NCBI RefSeq assembly: GCF_028682635.1
Contig: NZ_JANHLK010000021.1
Span: forward strand, 1 to 64,000
Direction of reading: 5' to 3'
From: Pseudomonas putida
Lineage (GTDB): Bacteria; Pseudomonadota; Gammaproteobacteria; Pseudomonadales; Pseudomonadaceae
DNA: 64,000 bases
The notes beneath the pieces were generated by a model. The model was not told where the DNA came from and searched no databases. It saw only the letters and a list, made by a program, of their open reading frames with translations. Positions 43,404 to 52,785 of this stretch are shown one piece after another (position 1 is the first letter of the stretch; each line of letters opens with the position of its first letter). A program made the position numbers and the translations under genes.

Positions 43404-44351
43404 GTGCGTTACCTGACGAAACTGGCGGCCGGGATGGCCGCTGCATGGCTGTGTCTTGCTGCGAACGCGCAATCGCTGGTGGTGGGTGACCAAAGTTACA
43501 ACGCCCAGGCCGTGATGGAGGCGGCGGGGGTACTTGACGATCTGCCTTATACCCTTGAGTGGAAGCAGTTCACGGCAGGGTCGCCTGTCGCCGAGGCACT
43601 CAATGTCGGCAGTCTCGATATCGGGCTGCTCGGTGATGCGCCAGCGCTGTTCCTGGGCGCATTGGGCGCACCGATCAAGGTGATTGCAGTCGGCCGGCAA
43701 AGTCTTGGCGGTGTGGCCATTCTTGTGAGCAAGGATTCGTCGATCCACAGCCTTGAGGATCTGAAGGGCAAGCGCGCGGCCATTTGGAAAGGCTCCTGGA
43801 GCCAGCAGCTGCTGCTGACCGCGCTGGATAAAGCCGGTGTGCCACGAGACTCGCTGGATTTGCGTTATCTCAGTGCGCTGGATGCCTCCCATGCGCTGGA
43901 CGGTGGCTCGGTTGACGTCATCGCTACCTGGGAACCCTACGTCACGCAACAGGAACGCCAGGGTGCGCGAATTCTGGCCACGGCTGATGGATTGATCCCG
44001 GCCCAGAGCTTCATCGCCGCCAACGCCAATTCCGTCGACGCCAAGCGCGCGCAAATCAGTGATTTCCTCCAGCGCCTGAGGAAAGCGCGTGATTGGACGC
44101 TGCAAAATCCAGCCAATACCAACGCTTATGCCGATGCCTGGGCCAAACGCACCCGGGCTGACGCTGAAATCGCGCGTCTCTGGTTTGCCCGAGCGCGAAC
44201 CACCGTCGAGCCACTGAGCTCGCAGGTTCCTGTGGAGGCGCAGAAGACCGTGGACTTTTTCGCAAGCCTGGGACTGGTCAAGTCCTACCCGGCAGCCAAC
44301 CTGTTCGACAATTCATTCGCTGCCTCCTTGCAGCCAGCCTTGGCCAAATAA
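43404..44351 (+). CDS. Sulfonate/nitrate-type ABC solute-binding protein
   Basis: 315 residues from a GTG start; signal peptide MRYLTKLAAGMAAAWLCLA with cleavage near NAQS. The mature part (LDIGLLGDAPALFLGALGAPIKVIAVG, SLEDLKGKRAAIWKG, VDVIATWEPYVTQQE) matches the SsuA/TauA class. It should bind an organosulfonate-like compound. The FMN monooxygenase gene follows after 13 bp, but no permease or ATPase is adjacent, so it must use a transporter encoded elsewhere or act with a lost partner. Confidence 0.85.
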   Translation: MRYLTKLAAGMAAAWLCLAANAQSLVVGDQSYNAQAVMEAAGVLDDLPYTLEWKQFTAGSPVAEALNVGSLDIGLLGDAPALFLGALGAPIKVIAVGRQSLGGVAILVSKDSSIHSLEDLKGKRAAIWKGSWSQQLLLTALDKAGVPRDSLDLRYLSALDASHALDGGSVDVIATWEPYVTQQERQGARILATADGLIPAQSFIAANANSVDAKRAQISDFLQRLRKARDWTLQNPANTNAYADAWAKRTRADAEIARLWFARARTTVEPLSSQVPVEAQKTVDFFASLGLVKSYPAANLFDNSFAASLQPALAK

Positions 44352-44364
44352 GGATATTTTTGCC

Positions 44365-45690
44365 ATGACCAAAAGACAGCTCAAACTGGGCGCGCTGACG
44401 ATGGGGTGTGGTGGGCCAGGCCGCCACAACCTGTGGCTGGATCCTCAATTGCCCGCCGATGCCAGCGTCAATGTCGACTGGTACATCGACATTGCGCGTC
44501 AGGCCGAGGCGGCACTGTTCGACTTGATGTTCATCGTCGACAGCCAGTTCATCACACCGGGCTCGCCATCCCACTACCTGAATCGGCTGGAGCCGTTGAC
44601 ACTGCTGTCAGCGATTGCCGTGAGCACTCGACATATCGGTCTTGTCGGTACGCTGACGACCTCCTACAACTCGCCCTATAACGTCGCGCGGCGCCTGGCA
44701 TCACTGGACCTGATCAGCAAAGGCCGTGCGGGCTGGAACGTCGTCACCAGCGGCGATGCCGGCACCGCTGGCAATTACAGTCGCGACGAACATTATGATT
44801 ACGACACCCGCTACGGCCGGGCGGCCGAACACGTCCAGGTGGTCCAGGGCCTGTGGCACTCGTATGAGGAGGATGCGTTCGTGCGCGACAGGGCGACGGG
44901 CCAGTTTCTCGACCCAGGCAAACTGCACCGTCTGAATCACCAGGGCGAACACTTCTCTGTGGTCGGCCCGCTGAACATTCAACGCTCACAGCAAGGCCAG
45001 CCGGTGATCTTCCAGGCCGGCGATTCGCAGCAGGGCCGCGACCTGGGCGCCGCCACTGCGGATGTGGTCTTCACCCATGCCGCCAGCGTCGAGCAGGGCC
45101 AGGCTTTCTACCAGGATATCAAGGGCAGGGCGCAGCGACTTGGCCGCGATCCCGAGCAGTTACTGGTCATGCCCGGTGCCGAAATCCATGTAGGTGACAA
45201 CGACAAACATGCGCGTGAAATCGAGCAGTACTACCATCAGGCCGACCATAGCTTCGAGCTCGCGCTGAAGGAATTTGGCCGCAACTTCGGTTGGCATGAC
45301 TTCAGCCAATACGACCTCGATGCTCCGTTCCCTCAGGAGAGTCTGGAGTCTGCGCGCAGCAGTTTTTTCACCGCGGCCAAACGTATTGCCGATCAGGCAC
45401 GTGAGAAAGGTTTCACGCTGCGCCAGGCCGTAGAGTTCGGTCGACAGCTGCGCCCGGGTGCCTTCGTCGGCTCGGCGGACACGGTTGCGCAGAAGATGGC
45501 TGACTGGTTCGAAGCCCGGGCGGTGGATGGTTTCAACATCTACATTGGCCACCCTGAGCAGTTCAAGCGCTTTACCAACGAGGTGATTCCGCTGCTGCAA
45601 GAGCGTGGTGTCTACCGCAGGGCGTATGAAGGTACGACCTTGCGTGAAAGCCTGGGTCTGGAGATTCCTCGATTCGGCGGCAAACGCTAG
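44365..45690 (+). CDS. FMN-dependent monooxygenase, NtaA/SnaA/DmoA family
   Basis: 441 residues. A luciferase-like TIM barrel with LGALTMGCGGPGRHNLW, RHIGLVGTLTTSYNSPYNVARRLA, GRAGWNVVTSG, NYSRDEHYDYDTRYGRAAE and PVIFQAGDSQQGRDLGA, as in the NtaA/SnaA/DmoA group. These cleave organosulfur or aminopolycarboxylate compounds with reduced FMN supplied by a reductase. The neighbour is a sulfonate-type binding protein, so sulfur scavenging is the best guess. Confidence 0.88.
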   Translation: MTKRQLKLGALTMGCGGPGRHNLWLDPQLPADASVNVDWYIDIARQAEAALFDLMFIVDSQFITPGSPSHYLNRLEPLTLLSAIAVSTRHIGLVGTLTTSYNSPYNVARRLASLDLISKGRAGWNVVTSGDAGTAGNYSRDEHYDYDTRYGRAAEHVQVVQGLWHSYEEDAFVRDRATGQFLDPGKLHRLNHQGEHFSVVGPLNIQRSQQGQPVIFQAGDSQQGRDLGAATADVVFTHAASVEQGQAFYQDIKGRAQRLGRDPEQLLVMPGAEIHVGDNDKHAREIEQYYHQADHSFELALKEFGRNFGWHDFSQYDLDAPFPQESLESARSSFFTAAKRIADQAREKGFTLRQAVEFGRQLRPGAFVGSADTVAQKMADWFEARAVDGFNIYIGHPEQFKRFTNEVIPLLQERGVYRRAYEGTTLRESLGLEIPRFGGKR

Positions 45691-45707
45691 TCACGCTATC
45701 GAGTATC

Positions 45708-45746
45708 AAATGGCCGGCTCGGTGTTGCGCACCGAACTGGCCATTT
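45708..45746. terminator. Hairpin terminator between convergent genes
   Basis: AAATGGCCGGCTCGGTG pairs with CACCGAACTGGCCATTT (two wobble pairs) around the loop TTGCG. It lies between the monooxygenase and the endonuclease genes and can serve both strands. No long T-run on the right. Confidence 0.65.
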
Positions 45747-45758
45747 GCGTCACCGCAG

Positions 45759-46724
45759 CTACTTGCAGTTTCCTGCCTTGCGATATCCCGCGGATTGGGC
45801 TGCAGATTCAGAGTCAAAAGTTATCTGGTTTTTCGTCGACACCTGAGCATACCCAGGACACCCCATTGAGAGGTGATAGATGTGGCTATTGCGGTTGCCA
45901 ATGATCGAACCTGCTGCGCTCGTACTCGCCAGGGTCGGCTGGGCTGCTGCCCGCGGCGGATTAACAGGCATCGCGCTGACGACACCCTCACCGACCGCCT
46001 TATACCCTTGCGACCATCGACGCTCGCCCGTCACGAATGGATTGGAGTGCCCCATGATGGCTGCAATACGTCGATCCCGCTCTTTCTCCCAGGACGAAAC
46101 CGGGTACTGCTTGTCCCAGGCCATCAGTAGCTGTTGCTGCTGACGGGACATGCTCAGCTTGTACCTGTCGAACATGTAGAAGGTTGTTCTTGCGACCAGC
46201 CCCTTGACCTCGTCACGGGGTTCCGCAGCACGTTGATCGAAATCAACCCGCGTCTTGCACTGCCCATACTGCGGCGCTACGCCGGTAGCCATGCCGTAGT
46301 TGAAATTGCTTCGGTCGCCGTTCACCTCGCCAACGGACGGGTAGAGGTTGAACAGGTCTGCTTCCATGGCGCGAAACACAGGATCATCGTCCACGCAGTG
46401 TTCTCGACCACCGTTCTTCCAGCATTGGCGTTGGTTGCCGAATGTCCAGGCGGGCACGATATGTTCCCACTCAGTGCGCTCTGCCCGATTCTCTTGCTTC
46501 CTGGCCTTGAGGCCACAGGACTCGGCATCGATACGTCCGCCTGATTTCCCCACCCACGTCCATTTGCAGCCGCAATACAACTCGCCCATGGAGCTGTTCG
46601 CCTGGTCCAGATAGATTTTCTGCTTGGCGATGACCTTGGCCTCGGAAAAGGTCGAGGGAGGGCTTGCGAAGGCGCAGGTGATTACCGATAGGGTCAGCGC
46701 TACTACAGACAGCAGTTTTTTCAT
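45759..46724 (-). CDS. Endonuclease I family nuclease with C-terminal Ada-like metal-binding domain
   Basis: 321 residues. A signal peptide (cleavage near AFAS) and an EndA-type nuclease domain with YCGCKWTWVGKSGGRID, RTEWEHIVPAW (catalytic H), ADLFNLYPSVGEVNGDRSN and the GMATG segment. After a proline-rich linker, residues about 275-321 (IIGNRNSHIYHLSMGCPGY, then ...AGYRKAGNC) match the small zinc-binding module of Ada. Fusions of a nuclease with this module are known in secreted nucleases. The protein should degrade DNA in the periplasm or outside the cell. Confidence 0.88.
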   Translation of the reverse strand: MKKLLSVVALTLSVITCAFASPPSTFSEAKVIAKQKIYLDQANSSMGELYCGCKWTWVGKSGGRIDAESCGLKARKQENRAERTEWEHIVPAWTFGNQRQCWKNGGREHCVDDDPVFRAMEADLFNLYPSVGEVNGDRSNFNYGMATGVAPQYGQCKTRVDFDQRAAEPRDEVKGLVARTTFYMFDRYKLSMSRQQQQLLMAWDKQYPVSSWEKERDRRIAAIMGHSNPFVTGERRWSQGYKAVGEGVVSAMPVNPPRAAAQPTLASTSAAGSIIGNRNSHIYHLSMGCPGYAQVSTKNQITFDSESAAQSAGYRKAGNCK

Positions 46725-46966
46725 TGGAAAACATTAGCTTATGAAGGGGCGCGCATTGTACGCACGACGTCGACGGCCGCTGCAGTATTTTCTCGGGTAA
46801 ACGCAACCTCGATAAATGTTTGCAGCTGCCCGGCTGTCAAGCTGCTCTGAAACCGGTTTCATTTTATCTCGGTCGTCGATATATTCCCCGCTTTTTCCCA
46901 GCCAGTGCGTCCAAAAACCAACAAGATTGATGCGCCACCCAACCGAATTGTTGATGAGGATTTGTG

Positions 46967-47704
46967 ATGTCTGAGCAAGATCAAGACAACCCGCGCCGGG
47001 ACTTTCTGCGCAAAACGCTGACCCTGATTCCCGTGGTGACGGTGGCCAGTACCGGTTTCGGCATGAACGCACTGGCGGCAACCGATAGCGCCCCGACCGC
47101 CAAAGCGCCGATCGCACCCCCCGCGAGCGATTACCAGCCCAGCTTTTTCACCAAGGAAGAGTGGGCTTTCGTCCAGGCGGTGGTATCGCGCCTTATTCCT
47201 GCCGACGACCTTGGCCCCGGTGCACTTGAAGCGGGAGCAGCCGAATTTATCGATCGGCAGATGAACACGCCCTACGCAACAGGTGCGCTCTGGTACATGC
47301 AGGGTCCATTTGTGACTGATGCTCCCCCTGAACTGGGTTACCAACTGCAATTGGCGCCGCAGCAACTCTACCGTTTGGGCATCGCGACAACGGACGCGTG
47401 GTGCAAAACCACTTACGGCAAAGTTTTTGCTGCGCAAGACAGCGCTACCCGAGACAGTATTCTCCACAAAATGGAGTCCGGAGAGGTGGTTTTCGATGAT
47501 TTTCCGGTGAAAGCATTCTTCAGCCTGATGGTGCAGAACACCCGTGAAGGATTCTTCTGCGACCCGATTCATGGCGGTAACAAAGGGATGGTCGGCTGGA
47601 CCCAGATTGGTTTCCCTGGCGCTCGCGCCGATTTCATGGATTGGGTCGAGCGCAACGAGCCGTACCCCTTCCCGGCAGTGTCGATTCGTGGCGAGAGGGC
47701 TTGA
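46967..47704 (+). CDS. Gluconate 2-dehydrogenase-type small subunit (gamma, Tat-exported)
   Basis: 245 residues from ATG 46967; a GTG three bases upstream is an alternative. It has a twin-arginine signal (NPRRDFLRKTLTLIPV) and the GA2DH subunit 3 pattern: FFTKEEWAFVQAVVSRLIP, GAAEFIDRQM, and FCDPIHGGNKGMVGWTQIGFPGARADF. It is the first gene of a three-gene operon for a membrane-bound, FAD- and cytochrome-c-containing dehydrogenase. The Tat signal exports the folded complex to the periplasm. Confidence 0.9.
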   Translation: MSEQDQDNPRRDFLRKTLTLIPVVTVASTGFGMNALAATDSAPTAKAPIAPPASDYQPSFFTKEEWAFVQAVVSRLIPADDLGPGALEAGAAEFIDRQMNTPYATGALWYMQGPFVTDAPPELGYQLQLAPQQLYRLGIATTDAWCKTTYGKVFAAQDSATRDSILHKMESGEVVFDDFPVKAFFSLMVQNTREGFFCDPIHGGNKGMVGWTQIGFPGARADFMDWVERNEPYPFPAVSIRGERA

Positions 47705-47706
47705 AG

Positions 47707-49491
47707 ATGGCGACGGTATTGAAAAAGGTTGATGCGGTCATCGTCGGTTTCGGCTGGACCGGGGCCATCATGGCCAAGGAGCTGACCGAGGCGGGACTGC
47801 AGGTGGTGGCGTTGGAGCGCGGCCCCATGCAGGACACCTATCCGGACGGAAACTATCCGCAAGTGATCGATGAGCTGACCTACAGCGTGCGCAAAAAGCT
47901 GTTCCAGGACATCTCCAAGGAAACGGTGACTATCCGTCATAGCGTCAATGACGTCGCGTTGCCCAATCGGCAGCTTGGCGCGTTCCTGCCCGGCAAAGGC
48001 GTCGGTGGTGCGGGCCTGCATTGGTCGGGCGTGCATTTTCGCGTCGACCCCATCGAGTTGAGGATGCGCAGCCACTACGAGGAGCGCTACGGCAAGCACT
48101 TCATTCCCAAGGACATGACCATCCAGGACTTTGGCGTCACCTACGAAGAGCTGGAGCCGTTTTTCGATTTCGCCGAAAAGGTCTTCGGCACCTCTGGCCA
48201 GGCCTGGACAGTGAAAGGCCAGTTGGTCGGTGCAGGGAAGGGCGGTAATCCCTACGCGCCGGATCGTTCCAGTGATTTCCCTCTGGAATCGCAGAAGAAC
48301 ACCTACTCGGCGCAGTTGTTCCAGAAGGCCGCACTCAGTGTTGGCTATAAACCCTACAACCTGCCTTCTGCCAATACGTCGGGACCCTACACCAATCCTT
48401 ATGGCGCACAGATGGGGCCTTGTAATTTCTGCGGCTTCTGCAGCGGTTACGTGTGCTACATGTACTCGAAGGCCTCTCCCAACGTAAATATCCTGCCAGC
48501 CCTGCGCCAAGTGCCGAACTTTGAGTTACGCACCAACGCCCATGTGCTGCGCGTCAATCTCGATAGCAGCAAGCGCAAGGCCACGGGTGTCTCCTACATC
48601 GATGCGCAAGGCCGAGAGGTCGAGCAACCGGCGGACCTGGTGATCCTTGGGGCTTTCCAATTCAACAATGTGCGCCTGATGTTGTTATCCGGCATTGGCA
48701 AACCCTATGACCCGAAGACCGGGGAAGGGGTAGTGGGCAAGAACTTTGCCTATCAGAACATGGCCACCATCAAGGCCTTCTTCGACAAGGACACCCACAC
48801 CAACAACTTTATCGGTGCGGGTGGCAACGGCGTGGCGGTGGATGACTTCAATGCCGATAACTTCGATCACGGCCCCCACGGTTTTGTCGGCGGATCGCCG
48901 ATGTGGGTCAACCAGGCGGGGAGTCGGCCAATCGCCGGTACATCGAACCCGCCAGGCACCCCGGCCTGGGGCAGCAGCTGGAAGAAGGCGACCGCCGATT
49001 ACTACACCCATCAGGTGTCGATGGACGCGCATGGTGCGCATCAATCCTATCGCGGCAACTACCTTGACCTGGATCCGGTTTACCGCGATGCCTACGGGCT
49101 GCCGCTTTTGCGCATGACGTTCGACTGGCAGGAAAACGATATAAAAATGAATCGTTTCATGGTCGAAAAAATGAGCAAGATCGCCCAGGCCATGAACCCT
49201 AAAACCATTGCCGTGCTTGGCAAGAAAGTAGGGGATCATTTCAATACGGCCTCCTATCAGACGACGCACCTCAACGGCGGCGCAATCATGGGCACTGACC
49301 CCAAGACCAGTGCCATCAACCGTTATCTTCAGTGCTGGGACGTGCACAACGTTTTTGTCCCTGGCGCTTCAGCGTTTCCTCAAGGCCTGGGTTACAACCC
49401 CACGGGTCTTGTCGCCGCCCTGACGTACTGGTCGGCACGGGCGATTCGCGAACAGTACTTGAAAAACCCAGGCCCGCTGGTTCAGGCATAA
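47707..49491 (+). CDS. GMC-family FAD subunit of gluconate 2-dehydrogenase-type enzyme
   Basis: 594 residues from the ATG giving MATVLKKVDAVIVGFGWTG; the gene starts 2 bp after the gamma subunit gene. FAD motif VDAVIVGFGWTGAIMAKELTE, GKGVGGAGLHWSG, the cysteine-rich GPCNFCGFCSGYVCYMYS (an iron-sulfur-like cluster also seen in gluconate and sorbitol dehydrogenase subunits), and the C-terminal HLNGGAIMGTDPKTSAINRY with the catalytic histidine. It oxidises a polyol or sugar acid (gluconate, 2-ketogluconate or sorbitol) in the periplasm. Confidence 0.92.
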   Translation: MATVLKKVDAVIVGFGWTGAIMAKELTEAGLQVVALERGPMQDTYPDGNYPQVIDELTYSVRKKLFQDISKETVTIRHSVNDVALPNRQLGAFLPGKGVGGAGLHWSGVHFRVDPIELRMRSHYEERYGKHFIPKDMTIQDFGVTYEELEPFFDFAEKVFGTSGQAWTVKGQLVGAGKGGNPYAPDRSSDFPLESQKNTYSAQLFQKAALSVGYKPYNLPSANTSGPYTNPYGAQMGPCNFCGFCSGYVCYMYSKASPNVNILPALRQVPNFELRTNAHVLRVNLDSSKRKATGVSYIDAQGREVEQPADLVILGAFQFNNVRLMLLSGIGKPYDPKTGEGVVGKNFAYQNMATIKAFFDKDTHTNNFIGAGGNGVAVDDFNADNFDHGPHGFVGGSPMWVNQAGSRPIAGTSNPPGTPAWGSSWKKATADYYTHQVSMDAHGAHQSYRGNYLDLDPVYRDAYGLPLLRMTFDWQENDIKMNRFMVEKMSKIAQAMNPKTIAVLGKKVGDHFNTASYQTTHLNGGAIMGTDPKTSAINRYLQCWDVHNVFVPGASAFPQGLGYNPTGLVAALTYWSARAIREQYLKNPGPLVQA

Positions 49492-49504
49492 GGAGCGACA
49501 CGTG

Positions 49505-50806
49505 ATGAAAAAAATAATTGTCGCGGCGTTGATGCTCTGCGCGAACCTCCCTGCATGGGCTGCAGAGTCCACCGATGCCCAAATCAAACAGGGAGAATAC
49601 CTGGCGCGTGCCGGTGACTGCGTTGCCTGTCATACCGCCAAGGGTGGCAAACCCTTCGCCGGCGGACTTGGCATGGAGACGCCAATCGGCACGGTGTATT
49701 CGACCAACATCACCCCTGACGCCAGCGGAATTGGCGGCTACAGCTTTGATGACTTCGACAGGGCGGTGCGTCATGGGATTGGCAAGAGTGGCAGCAGCTT
49801 GTATCCCGCCATGCCATTTCCTTCCTACGCACGTGTCAGCCCGGCCGACATGCAAGCGCTCTACGCGTACTTCATGAAGGGCGTGGAGCCTGTTGAGCAG
49901 CCAAACAAAGAGACCGATATTCCATGGCCCCTGAGTATGCGTTGGCCTCTTTCGATCTGGCGGGAACTGTTCGCCCCAAAAGTTGAAACCCATCAGGCTC
50001 CAGTGGGTGCAGATCCAGTGGTCAGTCGTGGCGCTTATCTCGTTGAAGGCCTGGGCCATTGCGGTGCCTGCCATACACCCCGTGCAATCACGATGCAGGA
50101 AAAGGCCCTGAGTGCCAGTGAGAGCCCGTTGTTCCTGTCCGGCAGCGCGCCATTGGAAGGCTGGATCGCCAAGAACCTTCGCGGTGATCACAAGGATGGA
50201 CTGGGGAGCTGGAGCGAAGACGATCTGGTGCTGTTTCTCCAGACCGGTCGTAGCGACAGAGGTGCTGTCTTTGGTGGCATGAGTGATGTGGTCGAGCACA
50301 GCATGCAATACATGACGGAGGCTGATCTGCGCGCGATTGCCCGATACCTGAAAAGCCTGCCGCCCACCGACCCAGACGACAAGCCCCATCAATATGACAA
50401 ACAGGTGGCGGATGCTCTATGGCGAGGAGACGACAGCAAACCCGGCGCTTCGGTGTACATCGACAATTGCGCGGCCTGTCATAGAACCGATGGCCAGGGA
50501 TACGCTCGTGTGTTTCCTGCGTTGGCCGGCAACCCGGTGCTGCAGACTGAGGACGCTACTTCCCTGATCAACATTGTGCTGAAGGGTGGGTCATTGCCAG
50601 CGACGCATGCGGCACCCTCAACCTTCACCATGCCTGATTTTGCGTGGCGATTATCAGACGAGCAAATTGCGGCGGTGGTGACTTTCATCAGGACGAGCTG
50701 GGGTAACCAGGGTGCGGCGGTGACGGCGAGCGATGTGAAGAGTCTGCGTGTTGACGGTTTGAGACAGACCACTGGAGTTGACCTGGGGCTGACGAGTAGC
50801 AAGTAA
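49505..50806 (+). CDS. Trihaem cytochrome c subunit of the gluconate-type dehydrogenase
   Basis: 433 residues from ATG 49505; an overlapping GTG lies three bases upstream. Signal peptide ending AWAAES, then three CXXCH sites: CVACH, CGACH and CAACH, spread over the three-haem cytochrome domain of GA2DH. It carries electrons from the FAD subunit to quinone. It lies 13 bp after the FAD subunit and closes the operon, after which the palindromic element at 50829 begins. Confidence 0.92.
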   Translation: MKKIIVAALMLCANLPAWAAESTDAQIKQGEYLARAGDCVACHTAKGGKPFAGGLGMETPIGTVYSTNITPDASGIGGYSFDDFDRAVRHGIGKSGSSLYPAMPFPSYARVSPADMQALYAYFMKGVEPVEQPNKETDIPWPLSMRWPLSIWRELFAPKVETHQAPVGADPVVSRGAYLVEGLGHCGACHTPRAITMQEKALSASESPLFLSGSAPLEGWIAKNLRGDHKDGLGSWSEDDLVLFLQTGRSDRGAVFGGMSDVVEHSMQYMTEADLRAIARYLKSLPPTDPDDKPHQYDKQVADALWRGDDSKPGASVYIDNCAACHRTDGQGYARVFPALAGNPVLQTEDATSLINIVLKGGSLPATHAAPSTFTMPDFAWRLSDEQIAAVVTFIRTSWGNQGAAVTASDVKSLRVDGLRQTTGVDLGLTSSK

Positions 50807-50828
50807 GGCACGTCTTGGTTTGAGTACG

Positions 50829-51341
50829 AAGGGCCCCGAGAGGGGCAATGCTGTTCACTTTAGGTTGGAGGGCTTCAGGTGGATATTTGGATTAGGTGTA
50901 TATCCATTCCTGCGGTAACGGCCACCTATGGTTTCGCTCTTACCTGTAGGAGCGAGCTTGCTCGCGATTGAGGTCAACGATGACGCGGGGAGCCTGACAC
51001 CCCGCGGTGCTCTCAGGTTTTTCGCGAGCAATCGAGCGTCGACCGGCTGCTCCTACAGGGGAACGTGCTCACTTGAAACCAGGTCGGCTGTCAGGCCGCC
51101 TCGCTTTGCTTTTGATCGCGGCGACCCACGGAGCAATGCCGGAGTGAGGGCATGCCGAGCCTAGGCGAGGCACCGAGTGGTGGGGCAAGAGCCTTTTGGT
51201 TCTTTTTTGGCGTTTGAAAAAGGGACTCGCCGCAAGGGCGAAACCATAGGTGGCCGTTACCGCAGCAATGGATATCCCCCCAATCCAGTTTTTAACAACC
51301 CCATGCTTAAGTGAACAGCATTACCCGAGAGGGGCCCTTTT
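50829..51341. repeat. Palindromic intergenic repeat element (MITE-like) with REP doublet inside
   Basis: Two imperfect inverted arms of about 110 bp, 50829-50942 and 51234-51341, enclose a core of about 290 bp. Matching blocks include AATGCTGTTCACTT / AAGTGAACAGCATT and GTAACGGCCACCTATGGTTT with its inverse AAACCATAGGTGGCCGTTAC. The core holds a REP doublet (50945-51057) and then a stretch (51130-51230) of a kind I recall as recurrent in Pseudomonas intergenic regions. No open frame of protein-like composition. The 552-bp gap 50807-51358 holds nothing else. Confidence 0.75.
50945..51057. repeat. REP doublet inside the palindromic element
   Basis: TGTAGGAGCGAGCTTGCTCG at the left and an eroded inverse unit ending CTGCTCCTACA at the right; the second unit carries several changes (AGCAATCGAGCGTCGACCGG). 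Confidence 0.75.
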
Positions 51342-51358
51342 TGTTGGGCGTCTGAATT

Positions 51359-52684
51359 TTACGTCCCCGCGTGCGCCTGTAAATCGACCCACACCGCGCC
51401 ACCCGGATACTGATAACGCTCCAGTGTCTCAGGGCTCATTTCAATGCTGTACCCCGGCCGTTGCGGCGGCATGTAGCGCCCGCGGCGGATCACCACCGGG
51501 TCGAGGAAGTGTTCGTGCAGGTGGTCGACGTATTCCAGGACCCGGTTGTGCAGCGAGGCCGAGACGGCGATGTAGTCGAACAGCGCGATGTTCTGCACGT
51601 ACTCGCACAAACCGACGCCTCCGCCATGGGGGCAGACCGGGATGTCGAACTTGGCGGCCATCAGTAACACGATCAACACTTCATTGAGCCCACCCAGGCG
51701 GGCGGCGTCCAGCTGGCAGAAGTCCAGGGCGCCGGCCTGGAACATCTGCTTGAACATCACCCGGTTGTGGCAGTGCTCACCGGTGGCCACGCCGATCGGT
51801 GCGATACGCTGGCGGATGCTGGCGTGGCCGAGGATGTCGTCGGGGCTGGTCGGCTCTTCGATCCACAGCGGATCGAATGCGGCCAGGCGGCGCATGTTGG
51901 CGACTGACTCGTCGACGCCCCAGACCTGGTTGGCGTCCATCATCAGGCTCCGTTCCCAGCCGATTTCTTCACGCAGGATGGTGGCGCGGCGGATGTCGTC
52001 TTCCAGGTTGGCGCCGATTTTCTGCTTGATGTGGGTCCAGCCATCCTCGACTGCCGACCGCGCCAGTTGGCGCATTTTTTCTTCGCTGTAGCCCAGCCAG
52101 CCCGGCGCGGTGGTGTAGCCGGGGTAGCCTTCACGGAGCATTTGCGCCTCACGCTGGGCTTTACCAGGCACCTGGCGGCGCAGTAGGGCGATGGCTTCTT
52201 CGGGGGTGAGCACGTCGGTGACGTAGCTGAAATCCAGGCAGCGCACCAGTTGTTCCGGCGTCATGTCGGCCAGCAACTTCCACACGGGTTTGCCTTCGTG
52301 TTTGGCCCACAGGTCCCAGATCCCGTTGACGATGGCCGCGGTGGCCAGGTGGATCACGCCTTTTTCCGGGCCCAGCCAGCGCAGTTGGCTGTCGCCCACG
52401 GTGAAATTGTGCCAGAAGGCGCCCATGTCGGCGACGATGTCTTCGAGGGTCAGGCCGACCACCAGCGGTGCCAGGGATTGCACGGCCGCGACACAGATTT
52501 CGTTGCCACGGCCGATGGTGAAGGTCAGGCCATGGCCTTCCAGGCCGCCAGGGGCGTCGGTGTGCAGCACGACATAGGCGGCGGAGTAGTCCGGCGCGCT
52601 GTTCATCGCATCGGAGCCGTCCAGGGACAGGGAAGTGGGGAAACGGATGTCGCGCACGCTCAGGTGTGTGATTCGAATGCTCAT
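51359..52684 (-). CDS. fucD: L-fuconate dehydratase-like enolase-superfamily enzyme
   Basis: 441 residues. The start RDIRFPTSLSLDGSDAMN, YSAAYVVLHTDAPGG, the block LRWLGPEKGVIHLATAAIVN, GYTTAPGWLGYSEEKM, the catalytic KQK-type lysine region (WTHIKQKIGANLEDD), MMDANQVW and EEPTSPDDILGHASI metal-binding blocks, and CPHGGGVGLCEYVQ match FucD. It removes water from L-fuconate or a related sugar acid. It is divergent from the LysR gene, and across it lies the GarD operon, so a joint sugar-acid pathway is likely. Confidence 0.82.
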   Translation of the reverse strand: MSIRITHLSVRDIRFPTSLSLDGSDAMNSAPDYSAAYVVLHTDAPGGLEGHGLTFTIGRGNEICVAAVQSLAPLVVGLTLEDIVADMGAFWHNFTVGDSQLRWLGPEKGVIHLATAAIVNGIWDLWAKHEGKPVWKLLADMTPEQLVRCLDFSYVTDVLTPEEAIALLRRQVPGKAQREAQMLREGYPGYTTAPGWLGYSEEKMRQLARSAVEDGWTHIKQKIGANLEDDIRRATILREEIGWERSLMMDANQVWGVDESVANMRRLAAFDPLWIEEPTSPDDILGHASIRQRIAPIGVATGEHCHNRVMFKQMFQAGALDFCQLDAARLGGLNEVLIVLLMAAKFDIPVCPHGGGVGLCEYVQNIALFDYIAVSASLHNRVLEYVDHLHEHFLDPVVIRRGRYMPPQRPGYSIEMSPETLERYQYPGGAVWVDLQAHAGT

Positions 52685-52785
52685 GGCGGATTCTTGTTCT
52701 GGGTGACCATAGGGAGACCCGACTGTAGATCGCCAGGCGATACAGGCATAATCGCGATTTCCTAAGCATCGATATCGGATTTGAT

